12,260 nucleotides of DNA, taken from Candidatus Paenalcaligenes intestinipullorum. GTDB taxonomy: Bacteria > Pseudomonadota > Gammaproteobacteria > Burkholderiales > Burkholderiaceae_B. The stretch is from positions 1 through 12,260 of the forward strand of contig DWUQ01000175.1 of the NCBI GenBank assembly GCA_019120675.1. The letters run 5' to 3'. Below, piece by piece: positions 1-7,544 of the stretch (positions are counted from its first letter, which is position 1; every line of letters begins with the position of its first letter). Under the pieces are notes generated by a model. It was not told where the DNA came from, did not search any database, and saw only the letters and a program-made list of their open reading frames with translations. A program made the translations under genes and the position numbers.

Positions 1-1591
1 CAAGTCAACAGTTTGGAAGGTTTTAAAACCTTGGTTGGAGTCTACTCAGCACGCCAAAGTGCTACAAAACGCTAAATACGACACCCATATATTAGCGAGC
101 GAAGGCATCCAATTGGCGGGTGTCACCGATGACACCATGCTCCAAGCCTATGTGTTGGATTCGCATTTGCGCGTCAATATGGATGACATCGCGCAACGCT
201 GGCTAGGGGTGACAACTTTGCCCTACGAGGAGCTGTGCGGAAAAGGGGCGAAGCAAATTAATTTTGCGGACGTCCCGCTCGACAAAGCCAGTTATTACGC
301 CTGCGAGGATGCAGACATTACTCTACGCTTGCATCAACGTATGCGCCCCAAAATTGCTGCGGAGCCTGGTTTGGAGGCCACCTATCAGCTCGAGGTTGAA
401 ACCTCGGCTGTGTTGGCAACCATTGAGGCTAATGGCGTAGCAGTTGATTGCGACGTCCTGCACAAACAAAGTCAGCAGCTTGGCGAGCGTCTCGTCGAGC
501 TGGAGCGTTTGGCTTTTGAGATGGCGGGGCAACCCTTTAATTTAAATTCCCCCAAACAAGTGGGGGAAATACTTTTTGATAAATTAGAAATCCCAGTCGT
601 CAGTAAAACGGCGAGTGGCACGCCTTCGACCAATGAGGCAGTATTAAGTACTTTGGCTCAGGATTATCCGTTACCTAAGCTTCTTTTGGAGTACCGCGGC
701 ATCGCCAAGCTCAAGTCCACCTACACTGACAAGCTCCCCAAAATGGTCAACCCGCGCACCAAACGGGTACACACCCAGTATGCCCAAGCGGCTGTTATTA
801 CGGGGCGTTTAGCGTCATCGGAGCCAAATTTGCAAAATATCCCCGTGCGCACCCCTGAGGGACGAAAGGTGCGGGATGCTTTCATTGCTAGCCAAGGCAA
901 AGTCGTCTCAGCGGACTACTCACAAATCGAGCTGCGCATCATGGCACACGTTTCCGGCGATAAAAATCTTCAAAAGGTCTTTTCTGAAGGTGGGGACGTA
1001 CACCGAGCCACAGCAGCGGAAGTCTTTGGCGTCACCCCAGAGGACGTCACGGCGGATCAGCGCTATGCAGCCAAGGCCATTAACTTTGGACTGATCTACG
1101 GTATGGGTGAGTTTGGTTTGGCCAACAGCTTAAACATTACGCGTTCGGCGGCCCGAGCCTATATTGATCGATATTTCATGCGCTATCCGGGGGTTGCCGA
1201 ATACATGGACCGCATCAAAGCTCTTGCCAAGGATCAGGGCTATGTGGAAACTGTGTTTGGCCGTCGTTTGGCCTTTCCCGAGTTACAAAGCGCCAAAGGC
1301 GGGCCGCGTGTCGCCGCCGCACAGCGGGCAGCTATTAATGCCCCGATGCAGGGCACTGCAGCCGATCTGATTAAAAAAGCAATGGTGGAAGTGCAGCGCT
1401 GGCTCGCAGAGCAAAACATGCGTACGCTGATGGTGATGCAGGTGCATGATGAGCTGGTGTTTGATGCCCCCGAAGACGAAGTCGATAAACTGCTGCAACA
1501 TTTACCCGCACTCATGTGCAATGTGGCTGAGCTGGATGTACCCTTGCTTGCTGAGGTGGGTGTGGGTGATAACTGGGGACAAGCGCACTAA
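1..1591 (+). CDS. polA: DNA polymerase I, C-terminal part (5' end outside window)
   Basis: Pol I fills gaps in DNA repair and replaces RNA primers on the lagging strand. The reading frame is open from base 2 (first full codon) to the TAA at 1589-1591, so the true start and the 5'-3' exonuclease domain lie upstream; the TTG at base 35 is internal. About 529 residues are visible: the rear of the 3'-5' exonuclease domain and the whole polymerase domain. Motif A is ADYSQIELRIMAHVSGD, with the catalytic Asp at 914-916. The O-helix motif reads RYAAKAINFGLIYGMGEFGL. Motif C is MQVHDELVFD, with its Asp at 1448-1450. The C-terminus ends NWGQAH, as in the E. coli protein. The Exo II motif NAKYD keeps its Asn and Asp, and the Exo III Tyr-x3-Asp (YACED) is present, so proofreading is probably retained; Exo I lies outside the window. 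It converges with the next gene, with no clear terminator in the 27-base gap. Confidence 0.97.
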   Translation, partial: KSTVWKVLKPWLESTQHAKVLQNAKYDTHILASEGIQLAGVTDDTMLQAYVLDSHLRVNMDDIAQRWLGVTTLPYEELCGKGAKQINFADVPLDKASYYACEDADITLRLHQRMRPKIAAEPGLEATYQLEVETSAVLATIEANGVAVDCDVLHKQSQQLGERLVELERLAFEMAGQPFNLNSPKQVGEILFDKLEIPVVSKTASGTPSTNEAVLSTLAQDYPLPKLLLEYRGIAKLKSTYTDKLPKMVNPRTKRVHTQYAQAAVITGRLASSEPNLQNIPVRTPEGRKVRDAFIASQGKVVSADYSQIELRIMAHVSGDKNLQKVFSEGGDVHRATAAEVFGVTPEDVTADQRYAAKAINFGLIYGMGEFGLANSLNITRSAARAYIDRYFMRYPGVAEYMDRIKALAKDQGYVETVFGRRLAFPELQSAKGGPRVAAAQRAAINAPMQGTAADLIKKAMVEVQRWLAEQNMRTLMVMQVHDELVFDAPEDEVDKLLQHLPALMCNVAELDVPLLAEVGVGDNWGQAH

Positions 1592-1618
1592 GAGCCATCA
1601 CTACGGGTCGCCTTAGAG

Positions 1619-3289
1619 CTAATCATTGGCTTCTTCGTTAATACGCAGGCGGTTGGGCAGCAGCTCGTCGTGCTTGGCGAGTATAGGGTAGGCCGCCGCG
1701 CCCACTAGATATGAGTTAATGGATTTGATATCGCGTAGTAGCTCTAGGTACACCGAGCCCATTTCAACGTTTTCAATTTCGCCCGCTTTCAAGCTTTTGA
1801 CATAGCGCTCGCTGGCAGCCAGTTCCATCTCGCGAAAATGATCTTTTTCAAAGGCCAAGAAGCGCGCGGTTTTTAAATCTTCGGCCATAAATAGTGCGGC
1901 CGATTGACGTTGATTGCGGATCAGGCGACTCATAAGTTGTTCAAGCTCGGTGACTTGATCACTATTTAGATTCCAGTTGTAGCGCTTAATCTGCGACACA
2001 TGGGCCAACAACGCGCTCACGCAGATTTGCCCCGCATGACTAATATTCGAAGCAAAAATCACCACATCATTTAAACGCTGACGATCTTCAACGCTCAGAT
2101 CTTCATGATCCAGCACGCCTAAATATTCACAGATTGCGTGCTCCAGCTTGGAAATAGCGCGGTGCAAATACCGCGCGTGATTTAAGCTTTGATTGCCCCC
2201 AGCTTGCAAGGCACTTTTGGCCAAGCTCAGAATACTTTGCAGCATATCGGACATACGTAAGGCCTCGCGGGCCGCGTTGGCGATGGCCACGGCAGGCACC
2301 TCACGCGCCGAATCGTCCAAGTACATGGTTTTAGAAGGGTCGTCGGGATCAGATTTGCGTGGTAGGTACCGCGTCAGCAGCTTGGCGTAGGGCTGCAGTA
2401 TCGGCAAAAACAACACGGCAATCGCAATATTAAAAAACGTATGAAAGTTCGCCACTGCCCGTGCCGGATCGCTGGTAAAGAACCCCATAATGCTGGGTAT
2501 CCAAGGCAACAGCAGCATGCCAATCAAACAGCCGGCCACACGGGTGCCTAAATTACCCAAAGGCAAACGCTTTTGTGAACGGTCATTGCCACTGGTGCCT
2601 TCGAGAATGGGGTTGATGGCAGTCCCTAAGTTCGCTCCAAGCACCAGCGCATACGTGAGCTCGGCACCGAGCATTTCATGTCCCGCTAAGGACATAATTA
2701 GAATCACAATCGCCACGCTAGAGTGAGCAGCCCAAGTCAGAATTGCGGCTAAAATCAGTCCTGTTAGGGGCGCACTGGCTAAGGCTTCTAAAATGGTTTT
2801 AAGTAAGGGAGCGTCATTGAGGGGAGCAAATAAGCCAACCAGCTCATGCAGAGATAACAAAAGTAGCCCTAGGCCGATAAACACACGGCCGCTGTCTTTG
2901 CGCGGACCTGCCTGATGGCTGCGAAACAACCATACCCCAAGGAAAATCAACCCTGGAGCCAGCGCCGTAAACTTAAAGGACAGCAACTGTACGATTAAGG
3001 TGGTGCCCACATTGGCCCCGAGCATGGCCGCAAGGCCGGGTACTAACGCCACTAGGCCGCCTGCGGCAAAGCCAGTAATCATCAGTCCAGTAGCTGTACT
3101 GCTTTGCAGTAGTGAAGTAATAGCTAAGCCGGCAAAAAAAGCGCGTATACGACGTCCTAGTGCTTTGCCGAGCCACACGCCCAGTGCGGCCCCAAAAGCG
3201 CGCTGCACCCCCGACTGCACCATATGCACGCCCCACAACAGTAAAGCAATATAGCCAGCGAAATCGAGAAGTACAGAGAGTTCTTTCAT
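1619..3289 (-). CDS. Na+/phosphate cotransporter family protein with PhoU-like C-terminal domain
   Basis: Predicted inner-membrane protein of 556 residues in the bacterial relatives of NaPi-II cotransporters (E. coli YjbB type). The membrane half, about residues 1-305, shows the family's inverted duplication. The first repeat has QSSTAT (62-67) followed by GANVGTT (91-97). The second has HSSVA (189-193) followed by GANLGTA (218-224). The second repeat carries His where the first has Gln. A soluble helical region from about 335 to 550 resembles PhoU and begins with the characteristic ALANAAREALRMSDML-like stretch (VAIANAAREALRMSDML here). The family is known or proposed to move phosphate with sodium; the direction (import or export) cannot be told from sequence. 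The ATG at 3289 gives a normal family N-terminus but has no convincing Shine-Dalgarno sequence. A large inverted repeat lies just upstream. It is downstream of htpX on the same strand, 111 bases away, so co-transcription is possible but not shown. Confidence 0.88.
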   Translation of the reverse strand: MKELSVLLDFAGYIALLLWGVHMVQSGVQRAFGAALGVWLGKALGRRIRAFFAGLAITSLLQSSTATGLMITGFAAGGLVALVPGLAAMLGANVGTTLIVQLLSFKFTALAPGLIFLGVWLFRSHQAGPRKDSGRVFIGLGLLLLSLHELVGLFAPLNDAPLLKTILEALASAPLTGLILAAILTWAAHSSVAIVILIMSLAGHEMLGAELTYALVLGANLGTAINPILEGTSGNDRSQKRLPLGNLGTRVAGCLIGMLLLPWIPSIMGFFTSDPARAVANFHTFFNIAIAVLFLPILQPYAKLLTRYLPRKSDPDDPSKTMYLDDSAREVPAVAIANAAREALRMSDMLQSILSLAKSALQAGGNQSLNHARYLHRAISKLEHAICEYLGVLDHEDLSVEDRQRLNDVVIFASNISHAGQICVSALLAHVSQIKRYNWNLNSDQVTELEQLMSRLIRNQRQSAALFMAEDLKTARFLAFEKDHFREMELAASERYVKSLKAGEIENVEMGSVYLELLRDIKSINSYLVGAAAYPILAKHDELLPNRLRINEEAND

Positions 3290-3301
3290 AAACTAAAGCA
3301 G

Positions 3302-3366
3302 ACGTGACCCGACACCCTTGATTCTAGAGACTGATCAAAGAGAAGAAGCAAGGCTGGGGGTCACGT
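3302..3366 (-). repeat. Interrupted inverted repeat before the Na/Pi transporter gene
   Basis: ACGTGACCC at 3302-3310 is the exact reverse complement of GGGTCACGT at 3358-3366. Inside these arms CCTTG (3316-3320) pairs with CAAGG (3349-3353). The two stems are separated by a small internal loop (5 and 4 bases), with a 28-base apical loop. On the minus strand the structure ends 12 bases before the transporter start codon, where a ribosome would bind. The run of U after it is weak, so it is not a convincing htpX terminator. It could be an RNA leader structure or a spaced protein operator. Confidence 0.5.
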
Positions 3367-3400
3367 TTAGACGGATAGGTGAATAGCCGAATGTTAAGGT

Positions 3401-4276
3401 TTAGCGGCCTTGTTGTAGCGCGCGAATACGATCCTCGATAGGCGGGTGGGAAGCCAGTAAAGACATGAGGCCTTGGCCTCCCGTAATGCCTGATGAGTCA
3501 AAAGCTTGGGGCAAGTTGCCCGGCTCTAGGTTGCCCAGTCGCGCCAAGGCATTGACCATAGGGGTGCGTGAGCCTAACAGCTTGGCAGAACCCGCGTCCG
3601 CACGGTATTCGCGTTGACGTGAAAACCACGCTACGATGATTGAGGCCAAAATGCCAAAAATGATCTCACAGACAATGGAGGTCAGGTAGTAACCCATGCC
3701 TAAGCCGCGTTCATTTTTGAGCACCACGCGATCCACAAAATAGCCCACCAAGCGGGCAAAGAAGATCACAAAGGTATTGACGACGCCTTGAATGAGGGTC
3801 AGGGTAACCATATCACCGTTTTGGATGTGGGCGACCTCATGGCCTAAAACCGCCATCACCTCCTCTTCGTTCATGCTTTGTAATAAACCGGTGGAAACCG
3901 CTACTAAAGCATCGTTTTTAAAGGCACCTGTCGCAAACGCATTGGGAGCACCCTCATAGATGGCGACTTCAGGGTGACCAATCCCAGCGCGATCCGCAAG
4001 CTGGTGTACCGTTTGTACTAACCACGCTTCTTGGCCATTGCGCGGTGCATTGGGATCAATCACATGCGCGCGCGTGGTCATTTTTGCCATCCACTTACTG
4101 GTAAACAGTGAAATTAACGCCCCAGTAAAACCAATGATGGCGGAAAAAGCCAGCAGTTGGCCAATATCCAGTCCGTAAGGTGTCAAGAAGCGTCCGACGC
4201 CCAATACACTCATAGAAATGCTGAGCACCAGCATAACGGCTAAGTTTGTGCCAAGAAAAAGTAAAATTCGAGTCAT
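3401..4276 (-). CDS. htpX: Protease HtpX (membrane zinc metalloprotease, M48 family)
   Basis: HtpX degrades misfolded or damaged inner-membrane proteins and works alongside FtsH. I chose the ATG at 4276, giving 291 residues that begin MTRILLFLGTNLAVM, because this matches the family N-terminus; an in-frame GTG at 4312 would add 12 unconserved residues. Hydrophobic segments lie at about 3-26 and 38-60, with two more at about 158-185 and 196-218. The zinc site HEVAH is at 146-150, and the third ligand is probably Glu223 in RQREYRAD. The conserved stretch YEGAPNAFATG (107-117) precedes the active site, and the SHPPIEDRI sequence typical of M48 proteases is near the end (276-284). No strong Shine-Dalgarno is visible. 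It is divergent from the transporter at 4460, with a 183-base shared upstream region. In E. coli htpX is induced by heat and envelope stress; I see no clear sigma-32 promoter here. Confidence 0.96.
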   Translation of the reverse strand: MTRILLFLGTNLAVMLVLSISMSVLGVGRFLTPYGLDIGQLLAFSAIIGFTGALISLFTSKWMAKMTTRAHVIDPNAPRNGQEAWLVQTVHQLADRAGIGHPEVAIYEGAPNAFATGAFKNDALVAVSTGLLQSMNEEEVMAVLGHEVAHIQNGDMVTLTLIQGVVNTFVIFFARLVGYFVDRVVLKNERGLGMGYYLTSIVCEIIFGILASIIVAWFSRQREYRADAGSAKLLGSRTPMVNALARLGNLEPGNLPQAFDSSGITGGQGLMSLLASHPPIEDRIRALQQGR

Positions 4277-4459
4277 CGACGTAATCCGTAGATATAAAAA
4301 GTCTAAAAGCACTCAGACCTGTGTTCAGCGAAAGAAGTTCTGGAGCCTGCACACAGAGTGAGCGTTCGCAATAGAGCGCATTGCGCTAGTTTACCTGTTT
4401 CCGTAGACTTTACGCTCGGGTAGCACTGCTTTGTTCTTAAATCCTTTACTAGGACGTGT
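4277..4459. promoter_or_regulatory. Divergent intergenic region htpX / EamA transporter with palindrome
   Basis: This 183-base gap must hold the promoters of two divergent units. No strong -35/-10 pair stands out on either strand. The clearest structure is the odd palindrome AGCGCATTGCGCT at 4375-4387 (6-bp arms around one T). It overlaps a second inverted pair, CGCAAT at 4367-4372 and ATTGCG at 4380-4385. The site is roughly central between the two start codons, a position typical of an operator serving both directions. An AGGA at 4451-4454 is the probable ribosome binding site of the plus-strand gene. Confidence 0.4.
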
Positions 4460-5350
4460 ATGCAATCCTTATGGATGTTGGTGGCTTGTGCCATGTTTGC
4501 CTTAATGGGCGCAGGCATAAAATTCGCCGCTCAACAGGATGCCAATTTGGCACAAATTATTTTATTCCGAGGCTTGCCTTCAGTATTGGTGTTGTTTTGT
4601 TGGGCACGCTTTACCAAGCATCGTTTGCGACCCCCGAGTTGGCGCGTCCATATATTGCGCAATGTGTTCGGGGTAACGTCCATGTGGTTGGGTTTTTTCT
4701 CGCTTACAGTACTGAGTTTGCCCACCTCTATTAGTTTAACGTATACGGCTCCTTTGTTTATTGGAGTATGGATGTTGCTGTACGGGGGGGCACAACGTGA
4801 TTGGATACGTGTATTAGCCGTATTCATAGGCTTTGCAGGGGTGGTTGCGATTTTGCGTCCTAGTGTGGGCGCTGGCCAAGAGCTGGCCGCGGGTGTGGCA
4901 ATTCTGGCGGGCGCTTGCTCGGCCGTGGCCATGCTGCAAATCCGTCAGTTAGGTAAATTAGGAGAGCCTGAATGGCGAACTGTGTTTTTATTCTCCAGTT
5001 TTGTGTGTTTAAGCAGCAGCTTGGGGTTTTGGAATAGTGGTTGGCAAGCCCTAACCTGGCAAGGTTGGTTGGCCCTGACAGGTGTCGGGTTAACGGGTCT
5101 ATTTGGTCAGCTCACGATGACTCGCGCTTTTGGGGCGGGTTCTACCTTGTTAACCGCTGCGCTGCAATACACCACAATTGTGTTTGCAGCGTTATTGGGC
5201 TGGTTATTTTGGGAAGACCTGCCGCCATCATTGGCTTGGCTCGGTATAGCAATGATTATCGGTTCAGGTATGCTGTCATTGTGGCGTACGTATCAGGAAG
5301 GCAAAATCATCAAAGGCCATGTGGCACAACCTGCTCGGCCTAAAGCCTAA
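4460..5350 (+). CDS. EamA/DMT-family transporter
   Basis: Predicted inner-membrane carrier of 296 residues in the drug/metabolite transporter superfamily. The protein is a tandem of two EamA domains, about residues 1-133 and 140-277. Together they would give ten membrane helices, the usual size for the family, and a short basic tail (KGHVAQPARPKA) follows. Typical features include an early charged Arg after the first helix pair (LFRGLPS), the helix-4 stretch LPTSISLTYTAPLF and the end of domain 1 GFAGVVAILRP. Known members export amino acids or metabolites, or import compounds such as S-adenosylmethionine; substrate cannot be assigned here. The ATG at 4460 follows AGGA with five bases between. 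The downstream sulfurtransferase gene starts 13 bases after the stop, so the two are probably one transcript; that link hints at, but does not prove, a sulfur-compound substrate. A run of seven G at 4784-4790 lies within the gene. Confidence 0.88.
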   Translation: MQSLWMLVACAMFALMGAGIKFAAQQDANLAQIILFRGLPSVLVLFCWARFTKHRLRPPSWRVHILRNVFGVTSMWLGFFSLTVLSLPTSISLTYTAPLFIGVWMLLYGGAQRDWIRVLAVFIGFAGVVAILRPSVGAGQELAAGVAILAGACSAVAMLQIRQLGKLGEPEWRTVFLFSSFVCLSSSLGFWNSGWQALTWQGWLALTGVGLTGLFGQLTMTRAFGAGSTLLTAALQYTTIVFAALLGWLFWEDLPPSLAWLGIAMIIGSGMLSLWRTYQEGKIIKGHVAQPARPKA

Positions 5351-5363
5351 TTTAGGAGCGTTT

Positions 5364-6227
5364 ATGTTTACTCACCTTATTCAAGTTGACGAACTTCTTC
5401 AACATCGTGGCAGCAATTGGTTGGTTTTTGATGTGCGCTATAACTTACAGCAGCCGGATGCGGGCCGCGATGCCTATTTAGCCCAACACATTCCAGGAGC
5501 GTTCTATTTAGATTGCCATCACGATTTGGCAGGTGAGGCGAGAGGCACCAATGGGCGTCATCCTTTACCCGATCGTAAAGCCTTTGCTGCGCGGATGCGT
5601 AGCAAAGGGCTTAGTCATCGTACGCAAGTTGTTATTTATGACGATGGCAATGCCATGTTTGCGGCACGTTTATGGTGGATGCTGCGCTGGATCGGTCATA
5701 CGGCCGTCGCAGTGCTGGATGGAGGCTGGCACGCTTGGCAACAGGCAGGCGGGGCGGTGGAGTCGGGCCAAAATTCCCCTCGCGTAAGCGAAGCGCAAGT
5801 GATTCAAAGTCTACCATTATCGTCGCATGTGCCAATGCCGACGGTGACTGCTCAACATATCATGGAAAACCTCGCTGAGCCCGTTTTTGTGGTGTTGGAT
5901 GCACGGGCACCAGAACGTTTTCGTGGCGAAGAAGAGCCGATAGACCGAGTTGGTGGCCATATTCCAGGAGCTTTGAACCGACCAATGAGCCTAAATTTGG
6001 CAGAAAATGGTCAGTTCAAGCGCCCAGAACAGTTACAGCAAGAGTTTCAAGCGTTACTTGGCGATACGCCCCCACAGCATGTGGTCAATCAGTGCGGCTC
6101 TGGCATTACAGCGTGTCATAATCTTTTTGCTATGGAGCTGGCGGGTTTATCGGGTTCTGCTTTGTATCCAGGCTCATGGAGTGAGTGGGTCAGTGACCCC
6201 CAACGGCCTGTGGCCACAGCCGAGTAG
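5364..6227 (+). CDS. sseA: Sulfurtransferase, two rhodanese domains (3-mercaptopyruvate/thiosulfate type)
   Basis: Transfers sulfur from 3-mercaptopyruvate or thiosulfate to an acceptor through a cysteine persulfide, probably in the cytosol (no signal peptide). The 287-residue protein has two rhodanese domains. The N-terminal one (about 5-135) is inactive, with Asp94 in YDDGNAM where the catalytic Cys would sit. The C-terminal one (about 160-282) carries the active-site loop CGSGITA, with Cys244. A loop of the CGSG(V/I)TA form is typical of mercaptopyruvate sulfurtransferases such as E. coli SseA, whereas thiosulfate-preferring enzymes usually have CRKGVTA; I therefore favour the mercaptopyruvate type. 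The ATG at 5364 is chosen because AGGAG at 5354-5358 precedes it at five bases; an in-frame ATG at 5319 would overlap the upstream gene. It is the second gene of a two-gene unit and is followed directly by a terminator. Confidence 0.92.
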   Translation: MFTHLIQVDELLQHRGSNWLVFDVRYNLQQPDAGRDAYLAQHIPGAFYLDCHHDLAGEARGTNGRHPLPDRKAFAARMRSKGLSHRTQVVIYDDGNAMFAARLWWMLRWIGHTAVAVLDGGWHAWQQAGGAVESGQNSPRVSEAQVIQSLPLSSHVPMPTVTAQHIMENLAEPVFVVLDARAPERFRGEEEPIDRVGGHIPGALNRPMSLNLAENGQFKRPEQLQQEFQALLGDTPPQHVVNQCGSGITACHNLFAMELAGLSGSALYPGSWSEWVSDPQRPVATAE

Positions 6228-6251
6228 CCGAGGCCCTCAGCGGCTTTTTTC
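6226..6251 (+). terminator. Rho-independent terminator after sseA
   Basis: AGCCG at 6226-6230 pairs with CGGCT at 6241-6245 around a ten-base loop, and T6 follows at 6245-6250. The left arm starts inside the sulfurtransferase stop codon, so the hairpin is immediately attached to the gene. It separates this unit from the xseB cluster. Confidence 0.8.
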
Positions 6252-6275
6252 TTATCCCCCAACACTCAAGTGGCG

Positions 6276-6318
6276 TACAATCGACCTTTTGTTTTGTTCT
6301 CTTTATATAAAGGTCGAT
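6276..6318 (+). promoter_or_regulatory. Probable xseB-ispA promoter region with 10-bp inverted repeat
   Basis: TACAAT at 6276-6281 is a good -10 candidate; the -35 is weak (TTATCC at 6252-6257, 18-base spacer). ATCGACCTTT at 6280-6289 and AAAGGTCGAT at 6309-6318 form a perfect 10-bp inverted repeat with a 19-base spacer. The left arm overlaps the -10 element and the predicted start of transcription, and the right arm contains the AAAGG that probably serves as ribosome binding site for xseB. This fits an operator better than an RNA hairpin, unless transcription starts further upstream. Confidence 0.45.
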
Positions 6319-6323
6319 GAGCC

Positions 6324-6581
6324 ATGGGCATAGACTCTTTTCAAATCCAAGACGCTGAAGCGGCTATTCCAGATAGTTATGAGGCGGCTTTAGCTGAGCT
6401 AGAGCAATTGGTAGCGTACATGGAAAGTGGTGAATTGACTCTAGAGCAGTCTTTGATGGCTTATCAGCGCGGTGTTGTGTTGTCGCGTGCCTGTCAACAG
6501 CGACTCGAGAAGGCCGAGCAACAAGTCAAAGTTTTACAAGAACAATTACTTCGTCCATTCAATGAGGCGGATGAGCTTTAA
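6324..6581 (+). CDS. xseB: Exodeoxyribonuclease VII small subunit
   Basis: Small subunit of exonuclease VII, which pairs with XseA to cut single-stranded DNA into short oligonucleotides during repair. The 85-residue product matches the family size (about 70-90). It contains the typical stretch SYEAALAELEQLVAYMESGE followed by LTLEQSLMAYQRGV. The rest is a two-helix coiled-coil design rich in Glu, Gln and Lys, with a shorter conserved tail. The ATG at 6324 is preceded by AAAGG at 6309-6313, ten bases upstream and within an inverted repeat. It lies 12 bases before ispA, and this xseB-ispA pairing is widespread in proteobacteria. The large-subunit gene xseA is not in the window. Confidence 0.95.
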   Translation: MGIDSFQIQDAEAAIPDSYEAALAELEQLVAYMESGELTLEQSLMAYQRGVVLSRACQQRLEKAEQQVKVLQEQLLRPFNEADEL

Positions 6582-6593
6582 AGGGGGATCGCT

Positions 6594-7508
6594 ATGACGG
6601 TGGCAAGCATCGATCATGCCAACTGGCTAACGAGCCGAGTCGAACACATCGAAAGTATTTTAGAAACCTTACTGCCTGCGCCTGATGTGGTGCCTCAACG
6701 CTTGCACGAAGCCATGCGATATGCTGTGTTAGGCGGGGGCAAGCGAGTGCGAGCCGCCTTATTGTTTGCGGCAGGCGAAGCCGTGCTTCAGGGCTCAGCC
6801 CCCAGTATGGCGCAAGAAAAATCACTAAACTATGCAGCGGCTGCGGTAGAGCTGATTCATGCCTACTCGTTAGTGCACGATGACCTGCCTTGCATGGACG
6901 ATGACATCCTGCGCCGTGGGCGGCCGACCGTGCATGTGGCGTTTGATGAGGCGACCGCTATGCTGGTCGGCGATGCGTTGCAGCCTTTGGCCTTTGAATG
7001 GTTGGCGGCGATGCCAGTAGCACCGGCTCTGATTGTGCAAGCCGTCACCGTATTGGCCAAAGCGGCGGGTAGTTCGGGGATGGTAGGCGGACAAGCCATC
7101 GATTGCGATAGCGTGGGTAAAGATTTAAACCTTGATGCGTTGCAACACATGCACAAGCTTAAAACTGGCGCACTGCTCAAAGGCAGCATTGTTTTGGGAG
7201 GCATCGTTGCGGGTGCCAGCTCCTCACAGCGACAAATCCTCAGTGAGTTTGGCGAATTGATGGGCTTGGGTTTTCAAATTCAAGACGATATCTTAGATGT
7301 TACCAGCGACTCCACCACGCTTGGCAAAACAGCCGGTAAAGACCTTGCCGACAACAAGCCCACCTATGTTGCGTTACTAGGTTTGGAGGGTGCTCGTCAG
7401 CGTTTGGCTCAATTACACGAGGAGGCGCGTTTGATGTTGCGCCCATTAGGGCAGTCTGGCCAGTATTTACATTATCTTGCCGATTACATTGTGGGTCGTA
7501 CTTATTAG
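6594..7508 (+). CDS. ispA: Farnesyl diphosphate synthase (geranyltranstransferase)
   Basis: Adds two isopentenyl diphosphates in turn to dimethylallyl diphosphate to make farnesyl diphosphate, precursor of undecaprenyl carrier, quinone side chains and haem O. The protein has 304 residues, a normal family length, and is predicted cytosolic. The first Asp-rich motif is DDLPCMDDD at 96-104, with the two extra residues between the Asp pairs that mark bacterial type II farnesyl synthases. Tyr91, five residues before it, fits a C15 product. The second motif is DDILD at 231-235, preceded by GLGFQIQ. GGGKRVR at 48-54 binds diphosphate. The ATG at 6594 has a strong ribosome binding site, AAGGGGG at 6581-6587, that overlaps the xseB stop codon. 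It is followed by dxs, which supplies the same pathway. Confidence 0.96.
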   Translation: MTVASIDHANWLTSRVEHIESILETLLPAPDVVPQRLHEAMRYAVLGGGKRVRAALLFAAGEAVLQGSAPSMAQEKSLNYAAAAVELIHAYSLVHDDLPCMDDDILRRGRPTVHVAFDEATAMLVGDALQPLAFEWLAAMPVAPALIVQAVTVLAKAAGSSGMVGGQAIDCDSVGKDLNLDALQHMHKLKTGALLKGSIVLGGIVAGASSSQRQILSEFGELMGLGFQIQDDILDVTSDSTTLGKTAGKDLADNKPTYVALLGLEGARQRLAQLHEEARLMLRPLGQSGQYLHYLADYIVGRTY

Positions 7509-7544
7509 GGTATGACTTGGGCTGGCGCAGCACCTAAATGCGTC

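Noticed and set aside
1240..1521. Cysteine-rich minus-strand open frame inside polA
   Set aside because: It is antisense to the conserved polymerase motifs, and its composition follows from the reverse complement of those codons.
1592..1618. Shared terminator between convergent polA and the Na/Pi gene
   Set aside because: No inverted repeat or T-run is visible in these 27 bases; termination may be Rho-dependent or lie within the opposing genes.
4456..4734. 92-codon open frame overlapping the EamA transporter in another frame
   Set aside because: The overlapping transporter frame has a clear family match with ten membrane helices; the shadow frame has no recognisable domain or ribosome binding site.
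4784..4790. Run of seven G in the EamA transporter gene as a phase-variable tract
   Set aside because: Seven is short for a contingency tract, the frame is intact, and the gene is not a surface structure typical of phase variation.
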